A stretch of 64,000 nucleotides of DNA from positions 434,001 through 498,000 of the forward strand of contig NZ_BNBZ01000001.1 in the NCBI RefSeq assembly GCF_014656215.1, read 5' to 3'. A program made the translations under genes and the position numbers. This DNA is from Streptomyces zaomyceticus (lineage in GTDB: Bacteria > Actinomycetota > Actinomycetes > Streptomycetales > Streptomycetaceae). Positions 17,544 to 27,316 of this stretch are shown here, in pieces; position 1 is the stretch's first letter, and every line of letters starts with the position of its first letter. Below the pieces are notes generated by a model. The model did not search any database and was not told the DNA's origin. It saw nothing but the letters and a program-made list of their open reading frames with translations.

Positions 17544-17969
17544 TCAGCACAGGATCCAGCCGGTGGTCGTGCCCCGGCCGGCCACCGAACCGGCCGCCCG
17601 GACGCAGCGGTTGAGGGCGTGGACGGTGACGGGACCGGCCTGCCGGTCGAAGCGTCCGGCCCGGACCGCGGGCCTGGCGCCGCGTGGCTGGAGCGAGACG
17701 GACATCGCCCGTCGGGCGCCGGGACGCTTGGCGACGGTGACGGCGCAGGCGTAGTGGCGGGTCTTGTAGAGGCGCAGCTCGCCGGTGGCGAAGGGGATCG
17801 TGCGGGTGGGGCGGCCCTGGCAGACGGAGGCCGCTTCGGCGGTGGCGGCGCCGAGACCGGGCACCAGGGTGGCGGGGGTCAGGAGCAGGACGAGGGCGGC
17901 GAGGAGTGGCGCCAGGACACGGGCCGGCCGCCGGCGGCCACGTCGTGCGTCCTTCGTGTCCGTGGGCAT
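17544..17969 (-). CDS. Small secreted cysteine-containing protein of unknown function
   Basis: 141-residue predicted exported protein. A basic N-terminus precedes a hydrophobic segment (ARVLAPLLAALVLLLTPATL) and an AEA-type cleavage site. The mature part of about 95 residues has four cysteines, in SVCQGR, YACAVTV, NRCVRAAG and the final WILC, which could form two disulfides. ATG 17969 is chosen for GGAGGGG upstream. I do not recognise the family. The pattern resembles small Streptomyces secreted proteins exposed to oxidising conditions. Confidence 0.72.
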   Translation of the reverse strand: MPTDTKDARRGRRRPARVLAPLLAALVLLLTPATLVPGLGAATAEAASVCQGRPTRTIPFATGELRLYKTRHYACAVTVAKRPGARRAMSVSLQPRGARPAVRAGRFDRQAGPVTVHALNRCVRAAGSVAGRGTTTGWILC

Positions 17970-18063
17970 GTGTTCCCCTCCCGCGTGGAGCGCCGTACGG
18001 GTGTACCGGCGTACGGACGTACGACGCACCCGCCTCCGGAATGGTTGCTTCCGCTGTGGGTCG

Positions 18064-18429
18064 CTACGCGAACGCCGTCAGGAGGAGGAGAAGGAAGACG
18101 CCCTCGGCACCGAGCTGGGTCCGGAACGCCACCCGGCGGACCCCTGGCCGGGAGGTGCTCTGCACGGTCACCAGGGCCGCGACGAGGACCACCAGGGCGG
18201 CGACGTACACGAAGCCGGGGGTGCCGTCGCAGGACTGCCCGTGAGTGAGGCAGTCGGCGGTGTTCTCACGGGCGAGCACCAGGACGCCGGCGAGCAGACT
18301 CGCGGGCAGGAACATCCCCGCCCAGACCATGGACCGCTTCCGCAGCCGGGCACCCTCGACGTCCGGCGGGGTGATGGGCACGGGAGAGGCCGCGCGGGTA
18401 CGGACGTGGGTACGGGAGTCGTCGCTCAT
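18064..18429 (-). CDS. Small membrane protein of unknown function
   Basis: 121-residue protein with a hydrophilic N-terminus and three probable membrane helices: MVWAGMFLPASLLAGVLVLA, FVYVAALVVLVAALVTV and a C-terminal EGVFLLLLLTAFA. Two cysteines lie in the loop CLTHGQSCDG after the first helix. ATG 18429 (MSDDSRTHV) is a likelier start than ATG 18465. It precedes the small secreted protein gene on the same strand. Function is unknown. Confidence 0.65.
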   Translation of the reverse strand: MSDDSRTHVRTRAASPVPITPPDVEGARLRKRSMVWAGMFLPASLLAGVLVLARENTADCLTHGQSCDGTPGFVYVAALVVLVAALVTVQSTSRPGVRRVAFRTQLGAEGVFLLLLLTAFA

Positions 18430-18562
18430 GGCCCCATCCCAGCCGCCCGGCGGCGGTCCGGACATCCGCCCGGGTACTCAGTCCGCCGGGCGGCCCGTAC
18501 TCACTCCGGCGCCCGGCGGCCGCGCCGGGCCCCCACGGCTCGCACCGCCGCGGCCCCGCCGC

Positions 18563-21500
18563 TCACACCCGCTCCGGCTCCTCCTCGTCCACCGGCTCCC
18601 CGATGAACGTGCTCCACAGCGTCGCGTACCGGCCGCCCAGAGCGAGGAGCTCCTCGTGGGTGCCGTCCTCCGCGACCCGGCCGTGGTCCATCACGACCAC
18701 CCGGTCCGCCCGGGCCGCCGTGGTCAGCCGGTGGGCGACGACCAGCGTCGTCCGGCGGCCCGCCAGCCGGTCGGTGGCCTGGTTGACCTGCGCCTCGGTG
18801 GCCAGGTCCAGGGCCGCCGTCGCCTCGTCGAGGAGCAGGATGTCCGGGTCGACGAGTTCGGCGCGGGCCAGCGCGATGAGCTGGCGCTGACCGGCGGAGA
18901 GATTGCGGCCCCGCTCGGCGACCTCGTGGAGGTAGCCGCCGTCCAGGGTCGCGATCATGTCGTGGGCGCCGACCGCGCGGGCCGCCGCCTCCACCTCGGC
19001 GTCGCCCGCGTCGGGACGGCCGTAGGCGATCGCGTCGCGGACCGTCCCGGCGAAGAGGTACGCCTCCTGCGGGACGACACCGAGCCGGTGCCGGTACGCG
19101 GTGAGGTCGAGGTCCCGCAGATCGACGCCGTCGGCGGTGACCCGCCCGGCCGTCGGGTCGTAGAACCGGGCGACCATCTTGACCAGGGTGGACTTGCCCG
19201 CGCCGGTCTCGCCGACGAAGGCGACCGTCTGGCCGGCCGGGATGCGCAGGTCGATACCGGTGAGGGCGGTCTCGTCCTTCGCGGTGCCGTCCTCTCCCCC
19301 GTACGCGAAGGAGACGTCCTCGAAGGCGATCTCGCCGCGCAGCGACAGCACGTCCAGCGGCGCGTCGGCGGCGGCCGTCGACGTCGGCTCCTGGAGGAGC
19401 TCCTGCATCCGCTTCAGCGAGACGGCGGCCTGCTGGTAGCCGTCGAAGACCTGCGACAGCTGCTGCACGGGGGCGAAGAACAGGTCGATGTAGAGGAGGT
19501 AGGCGACCAGCGCGCCGGTGGTGAGCGTGCCCGCCTCGATCCGGTTCGCGCCGACGATCATGACGGCCGCGGCGGCGGCCGAGGACAGCAGCGTCACGAA
19601 CGGGAAGTAGACCGAGATCAGCCACTGGCCCCGGACGCGCGCCTCGCGGTAGTGGTCGCTGCGCTCGGCGAACCGGGCCGCTCCCGACCGCTCGCGGCGG
19701 AAGGCCTGCACGATCCGGAGACCGGCGACCGACTCCTGGAGGTCGGCGTTGACCACGCTGATCCGCTCGCGCGCCAGCTCGTACGCCTTCACGCTGGAGC
19801 GGCGGAAGTAGTACGTGGCCACGGCGAGGACCGGCAGCGTCGCGAAGACGACCAGGGCGAGCTGGAGGTCGAGCACCAGCAGCGCGACCATGATCCCGAA
19901 GAAGGTCACGACCGAGACGAACGCGGTGACCAGGCCCGTCTGCAGGAAGGTGGACAGGGCGTCCACGTCCGTGGTCATCCGGGTCATGATCCGGCCGGTC
20001 AGCTCGCGCTCGTAGTAGTCGAGGCCGAGCCGCTGGAGCTGGGCGAAGATCTTCAGGCGCAGCGCGTAGAGGACCCGCTCGCCGGTGAGGCCGGTCATCC
20101 GCGTCTCCGCGGTCTGCGCGACCCACTGCACCAGCACCGTGACCAGGGCCAGCGCGGAGGCCGCCCAGACGGCCCCGATCGCGAGCCGGTTCACGCCCTC
20201 GTCGATACCGTGCCGGATCAGGACCGGCAGCAGCAGCCCCGCGCCCGCGTCCAGGGCCACCAGACCGAGGCTGATCAGCAGCGGGACACCGAAGCCGCGG
20301 AGCAGCCGGCGCAGCCCGTAGGCGTCCTCGGGCGACACCGCGCGGGCCTCGTCGATCCCGGGGGTGTCGACGGCGGGCGGCAGGGCCTCGACGGCGGCGA
20401 GCAGCTCGGGGGTGGCCCCGGGCGCCTCGCTCTCCCGGTCGGCGCTCCCGTCCCGTACCCACAGGGTGGGGGTGATGCCCCGCTCGGCGTCGAACTCGGC
20501 GTCCAGCTCGGCCCGCAGCGTGCGGTCCTCGGGGAGCTCGGGCGGCGTGACGTGGCCGGGCGAGACGGCGCCCAGCTCCTCGGGGTCGGTGAGCAGCCGC
20601 CGGAAGAGCGGTGAGCGCTCCTCCAGCTCGGCGTGGGTGCCGATGTCGGCGAGCCGGCCGTCCTCCAGGACGGCGATGCGGTCGGCGAGGCCGAGGGTGG
20701 AGCGGCGGTGTGCGATCAGCAGGGTCGTACGGCCCGCCATCACCGACTTCAGGGCCTCGTGGATCTCGTGCTCGACCTTGGCGTCGACGGCGGAGGTGGC
20801 GTCGTCGAGGAGGAGGAGCCGGGGGTCGGTGAGGATCGCCCGGGCCAGTGCGACGCGCTGGCGCTGGCCGCCGGAGAGGGTGAGGCCGTGCTCGCCGACC
20901 TTGGTGTCGTAGCCCTCGGGCAGCTCGGCGATGAACCGGTCGGCCTGGGCGGCGCGGGCGGCGGTCTCGATCTGCTCCTGGGTGGCGTCCGGGAAGCCGT
21001 AGGCGATGTTGGCGCGGACGGTGTCGGAGAAGAGGAAGGAGTCCTCGGGGACGAGTCCGACGGCGGCGCGCAGGGAGTCGAGGGTGAGTTCGCGGACGTC
21101 GTGGCCGCCGACGAGGACGGCGCCGTGGCCGACGTCGTAGAAGCGGGGCAGGAGCAGCGAGACGGTGGACTTCCCGGAGCCGGAGGAACCGACGACGGCG
21201 ACGGTCTCACCGGGCCGGATCTCCAGCGAGAACCCGTCGAGGACGGGCCGCCCCTCGTCGTACGCGAAGGACACGTCGTCGAACTCGACCGTCGCGGGCG
21301 CGTCGGCCGGGAGTTCCTTGGTGCCGTCCTTGATGACCGGCTCGGTGTCGACGAGGTCGAGGACCCGCTCGACGCCGGCGCGGGCCTGCTGGCCGACGGT
21401 GAGGACCATGGCGAGCATCCGGACCGGGCCGACGAGCGAGGCCAGGTACGAGGAGAAGGCGACGAAGGTGCCGAGGGTGATCTGGCCGCGGTAGGCGAGC

Positions 21501-22306
21501 CAGCCGCCGAGGGCGAGGACCGCGACCTGGCCGAGGGCGGGGACGGCCTGGAGGGCCGGGGTGTACCGCGAGTTCAGCCGGATCGTGCGCAGGCGTCCGG
21601 CGAAGAGCTTCCGCCCGGCCTCCCGGATCTTGCCGGTCTCCTGGTCCTCCTGGCCGAAGCCCTTGACGACCCGGACGCCGCTCACGGCCCCGTCGACGAC
21701 CCCGGCGACGACCGCGGCCTGCTGCTGGGCGTGCCAGGTGGCGGGGTGGAGGCGGGTGCGGCTGCGTTTGGCGATGAACCAGAGGGCGGGGGCGACGGCG
21801 AGGGCGACGAGGGTCAGCGGGAGGGACAGCCAGGCCATGACGCCCAGCGAGATGAGGAAGAGCAGCACGTTCCCGACGGTCATCGGGAGCATGAAGAGGA
21901 GGCCCTGGATCAGCTGGAGGTCGCTGGTGGCCCGCCCCACGACCTGCCCGGTGGACAGTTCGTCCTGCCGTCGCCCGTCGAGCCGGGTGATGGTGGCGTA
22001 CATGTCGGTGCGCAGGTCGTGCTGGACGTCGAGGGCGAGGCGGCCGCCGTAGTAGCGGCGGACGTAGGTGAGCGCGTAGACGAGCACGGCGGCCGCTATG
22101 AGCAGCCCGGTCCAGACGCCGAGGTCGCGGGTCTTCGTCCCGATGACGTCGTCGATGATCACCTTGGTGACCAGCGGCACGAGGGCGAGCACGGCCATGC
22201 CGACGAGCGAGGACCCGAGCGCGAGCACCGTGTTGGTCCTGTACCGCCACGCGTACCCGGCCAGCCTGCGCGCCCAGCCCTGCTGTTTCTCCCCGACCGC
22301 CGCCAC
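18563..22306 (-). CDS. Single-chain ABC exporter with two fused halves
   Basis: 1247-residue multidrug-type ABC exporter in which two TMD-NBD halves are fused head to tail: half one is about 1-600, half two about 640-1247. The first NBD has Walker A VGSSGSGKST, signature LSGGQRQRVALARAIL and Walker B LLLLDDATSAVD, with Asp where the catalytic Glu should be. The second has VGETGAGKSTL, LSAGQRQLIALARAEL and ILLLDEATAALD with the Glu intact. This asymmetry is that of heterodimeric exporters with one degenerate ATP site. GTG 22306 follows GGGAGG. Substrate is unknown. Confidence 0.93.
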   Translation of the reverse strand: MAAVGEKQQGWARRLAGYAWRYRTNTVLALGSSLVGMAVLALVPLVTKVIIDDVIGTKTRDLGVWTGLLIAAAVLVYALTYVRRYYGGRLALDVQHDLRTDMYATITRLDGRRQDELSTGQVVGRATSDLQLIQGLLFMLPMTVGNVLLFLISLGVMAWLSLPLTLVALAVAPALWFIAKRSRTRLHPATWHAQQQAAVVAGVVDGAVSGVRVVKGFGQEDQETGKIREAGRKLFAGRLRTIRLNSRYTPALQAVPALGQVAVLALGGWLAYRGQITLGTFVAFSSYLASLVGPVRMLAMVLTVGQQARAGVERVLDLVDTEPVIKDGTKELPADAPATVEFDDVSFAYDEGRPVLDGFSLEIRPGETVAVVGSSGSGKSTVSLLLPRFYDVGHGAVLVGGHDVRELTLDSLRAAVGLVPEDSFLFSDTVRANIAYGFPDATQEQIETAARAAQADRFIAELPEGYDTKVGEHGLTLSGGQRQRVALARAILTDPRLLLLDDATSAVDAKVEHEIHEALKSVMAGRTTLLIAHRRSTLGLADRIAVLEDGRLADIGTHAELEERSPLFRRLLTDPEELGAVSPGHVTPPELPEDRTLRAELDAEFDAERGITPTLWVRDGSADRESEAPGATPELLAAVEALPPAVDTPGIDEARAVSPEDAYGLRRLLRGFGVPLLISLGLVALDAGAGLLLPVLIRHGIDEGVNRLAIGAVWAASALALVTVLVQWVAQTAETRMTGLTGERVLYALRLKIFAQLQRLGLDYYERELTGRIMTRMTTDVDALSTFLQTGLVTAFVSVVTFFGIMVALLVLDLQLALVVFATLPVLAVATYYFRRSSVKAYELARERISVVNADLQESVAGLRIVQAFRRERSGAARFAERSDHYREARVRGQWLISVYFPFVTLLSSAAAAAVMIVGANRIEAGTLTTGALVAYLLYIDLFFAPVQQLSQVFDGYQQAAVSLKRMQELLQEPTSTAAADAPLDVLSLRGEIAFEDVSFAYGGEDGTAKDETALTGIDLRIPAGQTVAFVGETGAGKSTLVKMVARFYDPTAGRVTADGVDLRDLDLTAYRHRLGVVPQEAYLFAGTVRDAIAYGRPDAGDAEVEAAARAVGAHDMIATLDGGYLHEVAERGRNLSAGQRQLIALARAELVDPDILLLDEATAALDLATEAQVNQATDRLAGRRTTLVVAHRLTTAARADRVVVMDHGRVAEDGTHEELLALGGRYATLWSTFIGEPVDEEEPERV

Positions 22307-22426
22307 GAGTGGCCTCCCGTTCGTCCTGCTCTACCGGAAGCCCCAACACGGCTGGGCTGCGATTTCATCCCGCCGCAACAGATCCGCACGCGGGTTCGGC
22401 CGGAGGTCCCGGGTGGGGGGGACCGT

Positions 22427-22438
22427 GGTCCTAGGACC
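22427..22438. promoter_or_regulatory. 12-bp palindrome GGTCCTAGGACC
   Basis: Perfect palindrome in the 222-bp gap between the divergent ABC exporter gene and the small gene at 22529. It is a candidate operator; the binding protein is unknown. Confidence 0.35.
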
Positions 22439-22528
22439 CGCCGGGCGGGCTCGGGGCGTGCGGCGGTGGGTAGGGAATCCGGGGGCCGCCGCCGGGCGGG
22501 CCCGGGTTGCCGAGCGGACGGAGAGCGT

Positions 22529-22900
22529 GTGACACGGGTCGAGAGCGGGACGCCGTACGGGTGGGGGCGGCTGCACGCGGCGTTTCAGGTACTGGAGGTG
22601 CTGGCGGTCGGGCGGACCGTTCTGGGGACTCCGGCGGGGCTGAGGAGGACGACGAACACCCCGCGCAACCACTTCGTGGAGCTGCTGCGGGGAGCCGGGC
22701 TGCTGCTGCTCGTCACCCGGGAGAAGGGCGGGGACCACGCCAGGGCCGTCGAGGCGGTCTTCGGGGACATCGTGCGGCTCACGGGCCCGCAGCGGATGTA
22801 CGACAAGAGCCTGGACGAGCGGCAGATCGCCGAGTTCCGGCGGGGGCACGCGGATCAGGTCGCCGAGTACCGGAAGGCGTGGGAGAGCATCGTGCCCTGA
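22529..22900 (+). CDS. Hypothetical protein
   Basis: 123-residue soluble protein of no recognised family, beginning MTRVESGTPYGWGRLHAAFQ. Notable are a basic stretch RRTTNTPRNHFVELLRGAG and a charged helical C-terminus LDERQIAEFRRGHADQVAEYRKAWE. No signal peptide or membrane helix is evident. GTG 22529 follows GGAG with normal spacing. It is convergent with the ThDP enzyme gene. Confidence 0.65.
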   Translation: MTRVESGTPYGWGRLHAAFQVLEVLAVGRTVLGTPAGLRRTTNTPRNHFVELLRGAGLLLLVTREKGGDHARAVEAVFGDIVRLTGPQRMYDKSLDERQIAEFRRGHADQVAEYRKAWESIVP

Positions 22901-22948
22901 CGCGGGTTCCGCGCCCCTCCCGGGAGAGGGGCGCGGCGCCCGGGCCCG

Positions 22949-24631
22949 TCACAGGTGCGTCGGCTCGAACATCCTCAGGAGCGCCGGGAGGACGACGACG
23001 GAGGGGCCGGGGGTGGCGAGGGCCTTCGCGAGGTTCGCCGTCAGGGTCTCCGGGGTGGCGAGGGTCGCGGGCACGCCGAAGGACTCCGACAGGGCCACGA
23101 AGTCCGGGCGGGCGAGCTCGGTGGCCGTGGCCTCACCGAAGGCGTCCGTCATGTACTCGCGCAGGATGCCGTAGCCGCCGTCGTCGACGATCAGCCAGGT
23201 CACGTCGAGGTCGTACTGCTTCGCCGTGGCCAGCTCCGCGATCGAGTACATCGCGCCGCCGTCGCCGGAGACCGCGAGGACCGGGTGGCTCGGGTCGGCG
23301 GCGGCGGCGCCGAGGGCGGCGGGGAAGGCGTAGCCGAGGCCGCCGGCGCCCTGGGCGGAGTGCATGGTGTTCGGGTGCCTGGCGTCGAAGGCGGACCAGG
23401 CCCAGTACGCCAGGATCGTCATGTCCCAGAAGCTCGGGGCGCGGTCCGGGAGCGCTGCCCGCACGGCTGCCACGATCTGCTGCTCCAGGTCCAGGTCCTG
23501 GGCGGCGATGCGGTCCCGCACCTTGGTGAGGACGGCCGAGACCCGCTCCGGGGCCGTCGGGTCCCGGCGCTCCGGGGCCGTCTCCAGGAGGGCCTGGAGG
23601 GCGAGGCGGGCGTCGGCGTGGATGCCGAGCGCCGGGTGGTTGGACTCCAGCTTTCCGGCGTCGGCCTCGATCTGGATCACCCGGCCGCGCGGGGCGAAGG
23701 TGTGGTAGTTCGAGGACAGCTCGCCGAGGCCCGAGCCGACGACGAGGAGGACGTCGGCGTCCTCCAGGAAGTCGGTGGTGTGCCGGTCCTCCAGCCAGGA
23801 CTGGAGCGACAGCGGGTGCTCCCAGGGGAAGGCGCCCTTGCCGCCGAAGGTCGTCACCACGGGGATGTCGAGCCGCTCCGCGAGCGCGAGGAGCTTGCCG
23901 GATGCGTCGGAGCGGACGACTCCGCCGCCCGCGATGACCGCCGGGCGCTCGGCGTTCGCCAGGAGGTGGGCCGCGACCGCCGTGAGCTCGGGGCGCGGGG
24001 CGATCTCCTCGGGCGTCGCGTCCATCGACGTGACCACGGGCAGGCGGGTCTCGGCGAGGAGCACGTCCTGCGGGATCTCGACCCAGACCGGGCCGTGCGG
24101 GGCGGTGAGCGCCGACTCCCAGGCCGCGGCGATGGCCGACGGGATCTGGGACTGGGTACGGACCGTGTGGACCGACTTCACGATGTCCCGGAAGGACGCC
24201 TGCTGGTCGCGCAGCTCGTGCAGATAGCCGTGCCGGCCGCCGCCGAGGCCGGCCACCGGGATCTGGCTGCCGATCGCGAGGACGGGGGCGGAGCCGGCGG
24301 CCGCCTCCTGGAGCGCGGCGAGCGACATGAGCGCACCGGGTCCGGTGGAGAGCAGCAGCGGGGCGGCCTCGCCGGTGATCCGGCCGTAGGCGTCGGCGGC
24401 GAAGCCGGCGTTGTTCTCGACGCGGAGGCCGACGTACCGGAGGGTGGAGCGGCGCAGCGCGTCGAACATGCCGAGGGCGTGCTGGCCGGGGAGGCCGAAG
24501 ACGGTGGTGGCGCCGAGGCCGGTGAGGGTCTCGACGACGAGGTCGCCGCCGTTGCGCCCGGCGGGCGGGTTGAGCGCGGCCTCGGTCTGGGCGGCGGTGG
24601 GGCGCAGGACCAGGTCGTGGTCGTGGGTCAT
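22949..24631 (-). CDS. Thiamine-diphosphate-dependent enzyme, acetolactate synthase-like; candidate 2-ketoarginine decarboxylase
   Basis: 560-residue three-domain ThDP enzyme. The activating Glu lies in GLRVENNAGFAADAYGR, the pyrimidine domain carries STGPGALMSLAALQEA, and the pyrophosphate-binding motif is SGDGGAMYSIAEL ending in VDDGGYG. It is usually labelled acetolactate synthase, yet no ilvH/ilvC genes are near. It sits 24 kb-side next to an agmatinase/guanidinobutyrase gene, and the segment GRHGYLHELRDQQASF resembles AruI-type 2-ketoarginine decarboxylases, which are about 560 residues. That specific role is inference. It ends shortly after the convergent hypothetical gene and may be co-transcribed after the agmatinase-like gene, from which it is separated on the upstream side by PucR-facing genes in the opposite order: agmatinase lies downstream of it on the minus strand. 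Confidence 0.85.
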   Translation of the reverse strand: MTHDHDLVLRPTAAQTEAALNPPAGRNGGDLVVETLTGLGATTVFGLPGQHALGMFDALRRSTLRYVGLRVENNAGFAADAYGRITGEAAPLLLSTGPGALMSLAALQEAAAGSAPVLAIGSQIPVAGLGGGRHGYLHELRDQQASFRDIVKSVHTVRTQSQIPSAIAAAWESALTAPHGPVWVEIPQDVLLAETRLPVVTSMDATPEEIAPRPELTAVAAHLLANAERPAVIAGGGVVRSDASGKLLALAERLDIPVVTTFGGKGAFPWEHPLSLQSWLEDRHTTDFLEDADVLLVVGSGLGELSSNYHTFAPRGRVIQIEADAGKLESNHPALGIHADARLALQALLETAPERRDPTAPERVSAVLTKVRDRIAAQDLDLEQQIVAAVRAALPDRAPSFWDMTILAYWAWSAFDARHPNTMHSAQGAGGLGYAFPAALGAAAADPSHPVLAVSGDGGAMYSIAELATAKQYDLDVTWLIVDDGGYGILREYMTDAFGEATATELARPDFVALSESFGVPATLATPETLTANLAKALATPGPSVVVLPALLRMFEPTHL

Positions 24632-24691
24632 GGGGTCCCTCGGCGTGGCTCGGAGGTCGGGTGCGGACCGGTGGGCACAGCCTGCAGCAAG

Positions 24692-24721
24692 GGCCGGGCG
24701 CGGCGCGAGCCGCGCCCGGCC
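24692..24721 (-). terminator. Terminator hairpin after the agmatinase-family gene
   Basis: A 13-bp stem (GGCCGGGCGCGGC and complement) closes on a GCGA tetraloop just beyond the stop at 24728. It separates the agmatinase-family gene from the ThDP enzyme gene that follows on the same strand. Confidence 0.8.
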
Positions 24722-24727
24722 GGGGTC

Positions 24728-25705
24728 CTACTGCGCGGTGCGGGAGGCCGCGATCTGACGGGACATGATCGTCGTCAGTTCGTACGCGGTGTGCGAGGCG
24801 GCGACCGCGGTGATCTCGGCGTGGTCGTAGGCGGGGGCCACCTCGACGACGTCGGCCGAGACCAGGTTGCAGGAGGAGAGGCCGCGGAGGATCTCCAGGA
24901 GCTCCCGGGAGGTCATGCCGCCCGCCTCGGGGGTGCCGGTGCCGGGCGCGTGGGCCGGGTCGAGGCAGTCGATGTCGATGGAGATGTACAGCGGGCGGTC
25001 CCCGATGCGCTGGCGCAGCTGGTCGGCGACCTCGTCGGCGCCGCGGCGGTAGATGTCCGCCGAGGTGACGATGCCGAAGCCCATCTTCTCGTCGTCGGTG
25101 AGGTCCTGCTTGCCGTAGAGCGGGCCGCGGGTGCCGACGTGGGAGAGGGCCTCGGTGTCGAGGATGCCTTCCTCGACGGCCCGGCGGAACGGGGTGCCGT
25201 GGGTGTACTCGGCGCCGAAGTAGGTGTCCCAGGTGTCGAGGTGCGCGTCGAAGTGGAGCAGGGCGACCGGGCCGTGCTTCTTGGCGACGGAGCGGAGCAG
25301 CGGCAGGGCCACGGTGTGGTCGCCGCCCAGGGTCATCATGCGGGCGCCGGTGGCGAGCAGGTCGTCGGCGGCGGCCTCGATGGTCTCGACGGCCTCGTGG
25401 ATGTTGAACGGGTTGGCCGCGATGTCACCGGCGTCGGCGACCTGGGCGAGGGCGAACGGGGAGGCGTCCTGCGCCGGGTTGTACGGGCGGAGCAGGCGGG
25501 AGGCCTCGCGGATGGCGTTGCCGCCGAAGCGGGCGCCGGGGCGGTAGGAGACACCGCTGTCGAAGGGGATGCCGACCACGGCGACGTCGGCGGTGCCGAC
25601 CTCGTCCAGTCGCGGCAGCCGGGCGAACGTCGCGGGACCGGCGTACCGCGGGACGCGGGACGAGTCGATCGGGCCGCGCGGGGTGTTCTGGTCGCTGCTG
25701 CTCAT
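24728..25705 (-). CDS. speB: Agmatinase / guanidinobutyrase (ureohydrolase family)
   Basis: 325-residue binuclear Mn2+ ureohydrolase that releases urea from a guanidino compound. Metal ligands are in [21 protein letters not shown] and [22 protein letters not shown]. Agmatine to putrescine is the classic reaction, but 4-guanidinobutyrate to GABA is equally possible and common in actinomycetes. ATG 25705 has AGGAGG upstream. It is transcribed divergently from the PucR regulator, whose start lies 130 bp away, and followed on the same strand by the ThDP enzyme gene. A hairpin between the two suggests at least partial separation of transcription. Confidence 0.9.
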   Translation of the reverse strand: MSSSDQNTPRGPIDSSRVPRYAGPATFARLPRLDEVGTADVAVVGIPFDSGVSYRPGARFGGNAIREASRLLRPYNPAQDASPFALAQVADAGDIAANPFNIHEAVETIEAAADDLLATGARMMTLGGDHTVALPLLRSVAKKHGPVALLHFDAHLDTWDTYFGAEYTHGTPFRRAVEEGILDTEALSHVGTRGPLYGKQDLTDDEKMGFGIVTSADIYRRGADEVADQLRQRIGDRPLYISIDIDCLDPAHAPGTGTPEAGGMTSRELLEILRGLSSCNLVSADVVEVAPAYDHAEITAVAASHTAYELTTIMSRQIAASRTAQ

Positions 25706-25834
25706 GGTCGGGTCCTCCTGGAGTGTGGCGGGGTGGGTCTCGGCCCGCTGGACATCACGACGGTAGGCGGCGGGAAAGCGGTGCAGAAGTGTATGTTTCC
25801 TCCACTGTACGAGCCGATGCTGTACGAAGGATCC

Positions 25835-27316
25835 ATGACGACGTCCCCCTCGGACACGGAGCCCTTCTCCACTCCCCCCGCACCACCGGTCCCGCTGACC
25901 GCGCTGCTCGCCCGCCGGGACCTCGGGCTGCGGCTGCTCGCCGGGCCCGGGGACGCCTCGATCCACTGGGTGCACACCTCGGAGATGGCCGACCCGTATC
26001 CGTACCTGCTCGGCGGAGAGCTGCTCATGACCGCGGGCGTGCTGCTCACCGATCCGGCGCACTACGTGGAGCGGGTGGTGGAGGCCGGGGCGGCGGCGCT
26101 CGCGTTCGGGGTGACCCCGGTCTACGACACGGTCCCCGCGGAACTCGTCACGGCGTGCGCCCGGCACGGTCTGCCCCTGGTCGAGGTGCCGCCGAAGACC
26201 CCGTTCACGGCGGTCGCGCGCGCCCTGTGGCGGCTGATGGCGGAGGCGCGGCTGCACGAGCTGCGCCGGGTGACGGAGGCGCAGCAGTCCCTGGCCGCCG
26301 CCGCGGCCCGGCCCGCGCCGGTCCCGGCGGTGCTCGGCGCGCTCGCCTCGCGGCTCTCGGGACGCGCGGTGCTGTTCGGCCCCGACGGCGGGGAGTCGGT
26401 GGCGGCCGGCCGGGACGTTCCGGCGGAGGCGACACGGGCGCTGGGCGAGCTCGCCGGGGTCCTCGGGCCGCGTCCGGGCGGCCCGGCCTCGGCGAGCGGC
26501 GACGGCGGCGGGCTCCGGCTCGCCGCGTACGCGCTGGGCGGCGGGGACGGGCTGACGCTCGGGGTCGCGACGGAACGGCTCGGCCCCGGGGACCACACGA
26601 TCGCCGGGGTCGCGGTCGTCCTGCTGTCCCTGCTCACGACACCGCACCGGGGCGCGGACGTGTCCGTGCGGGACGGGGCGCTGGTCCGGCTGCTGCTCGG
26701 CGCTGCCCCCGCGGAGGTCGCGGGCGCGCTGGGCCCCGGCCCGTGGACGGTGGTCCACGCCTCGGGCGGCGACGGCACCCCGTTCGCGGCGGCCTCGCTC
26801 GCGGCGGCGCTCGGCACGCCCCTGGCGGATGCCACGCCGCCGGCGGAGGCGGGCGGCGGCCCGACCCACGGCACCCCCGTGACCGTGCGCCTGCTGCTGC
26901 CCGCCTCCGCCCCCGTGACCGCCCAGCCCGGCTGGACCCTCGGGGTCGGCGCACCCGCCGAGGCGGGCGAACTCGCCGCCGCCGACGCGCAGGCGGCGAG
27001 GGCCCTGCGCCGGGCCGAAGCCACCCGGACGCCCCTGGTCCGGCACCGCCCGGCGGGGATCGCCGCGCTGGTCGACCCGGACGAGGCCGCCGCCCACGCC
27101 CGCGCCCTGCTCGCTCCCCTGGCGGAACCGCTCCCGGAGACCCTGCGCACCTGGCTGTCCCTGCACGGCAGCTGGGACCGGACGGCGGCGGCCATGGACA
27201 TCCACCGCAACACCGTCCGTCAGCGGATCGCCCGCTGCGCCCGGCTGCTGGACCGGGACCTGGACGACCCGGACGTCCGGATGGAGCTGTGGTTCGCGCT
27301 CAGTAGAGCTTGTTGA
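25835..27316 (+). CDS. PucR-family transcriptional regulator
   Basis: 493-residue regulator. An N-terminal PucR ligand domain ([18 protein letters not shown], then [22 protein letters not shown]) is joined to a C-terminal helix-turn-helix ([27 protein letters not shown]). PucR proteins activate purine, amino-acid or polyamine catabolic genes. GAAGG places the start at ATG 25835 rather than ATG 25817. It is divergent from the agmatinase-family gene and is its likely regulator. CTGTACGA occurs twice (25805 and 25820) in the shared promoter region. The 3' end overlaps the convergent secreted-protein gene by 17 bp. Confidence 0.9.
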   Translation: MTTSPSDTEPFSTPPAPPVPLTALLARRDLGLRLLAGPGDASIHWVHTSEMADPYPYLLGGELLMTAGVLLTDPAHYVERVVEAGAAALAFGVTPVYDTVPAELVTACARHGLPLVEVPPKTPFTAVARALWRLMAEARLHELRRVTEAQQSLAAAAARPAPVPAVLGALASRLSGRAVLFGPDGGESVAAGRDVPAEATRALGELAGVLGPRPGGPASASGDGGGLRLAAYALGGGDGLTLGVATERLGPGDHTIAGVAVVLLSLLTTPHRGADVSVRDGALVRLLLGAAPAEVAGALGPGPWTVVHASGGDGTPFAAASLAAALGTPLADATPPAEAGGGPTHGTPVTVRLLLPASAPVTAQPGWTLGVGAPAEAGELAAADAQAARALRRAEATRTPLVRHRPAGIAALVDPDEAAAHARALLAPLAEPLPETLRTWLSLHGSWDRTAAAMDIHRNTVRQRIARCARLLDRDLDDPDVRMELWFALSRAC

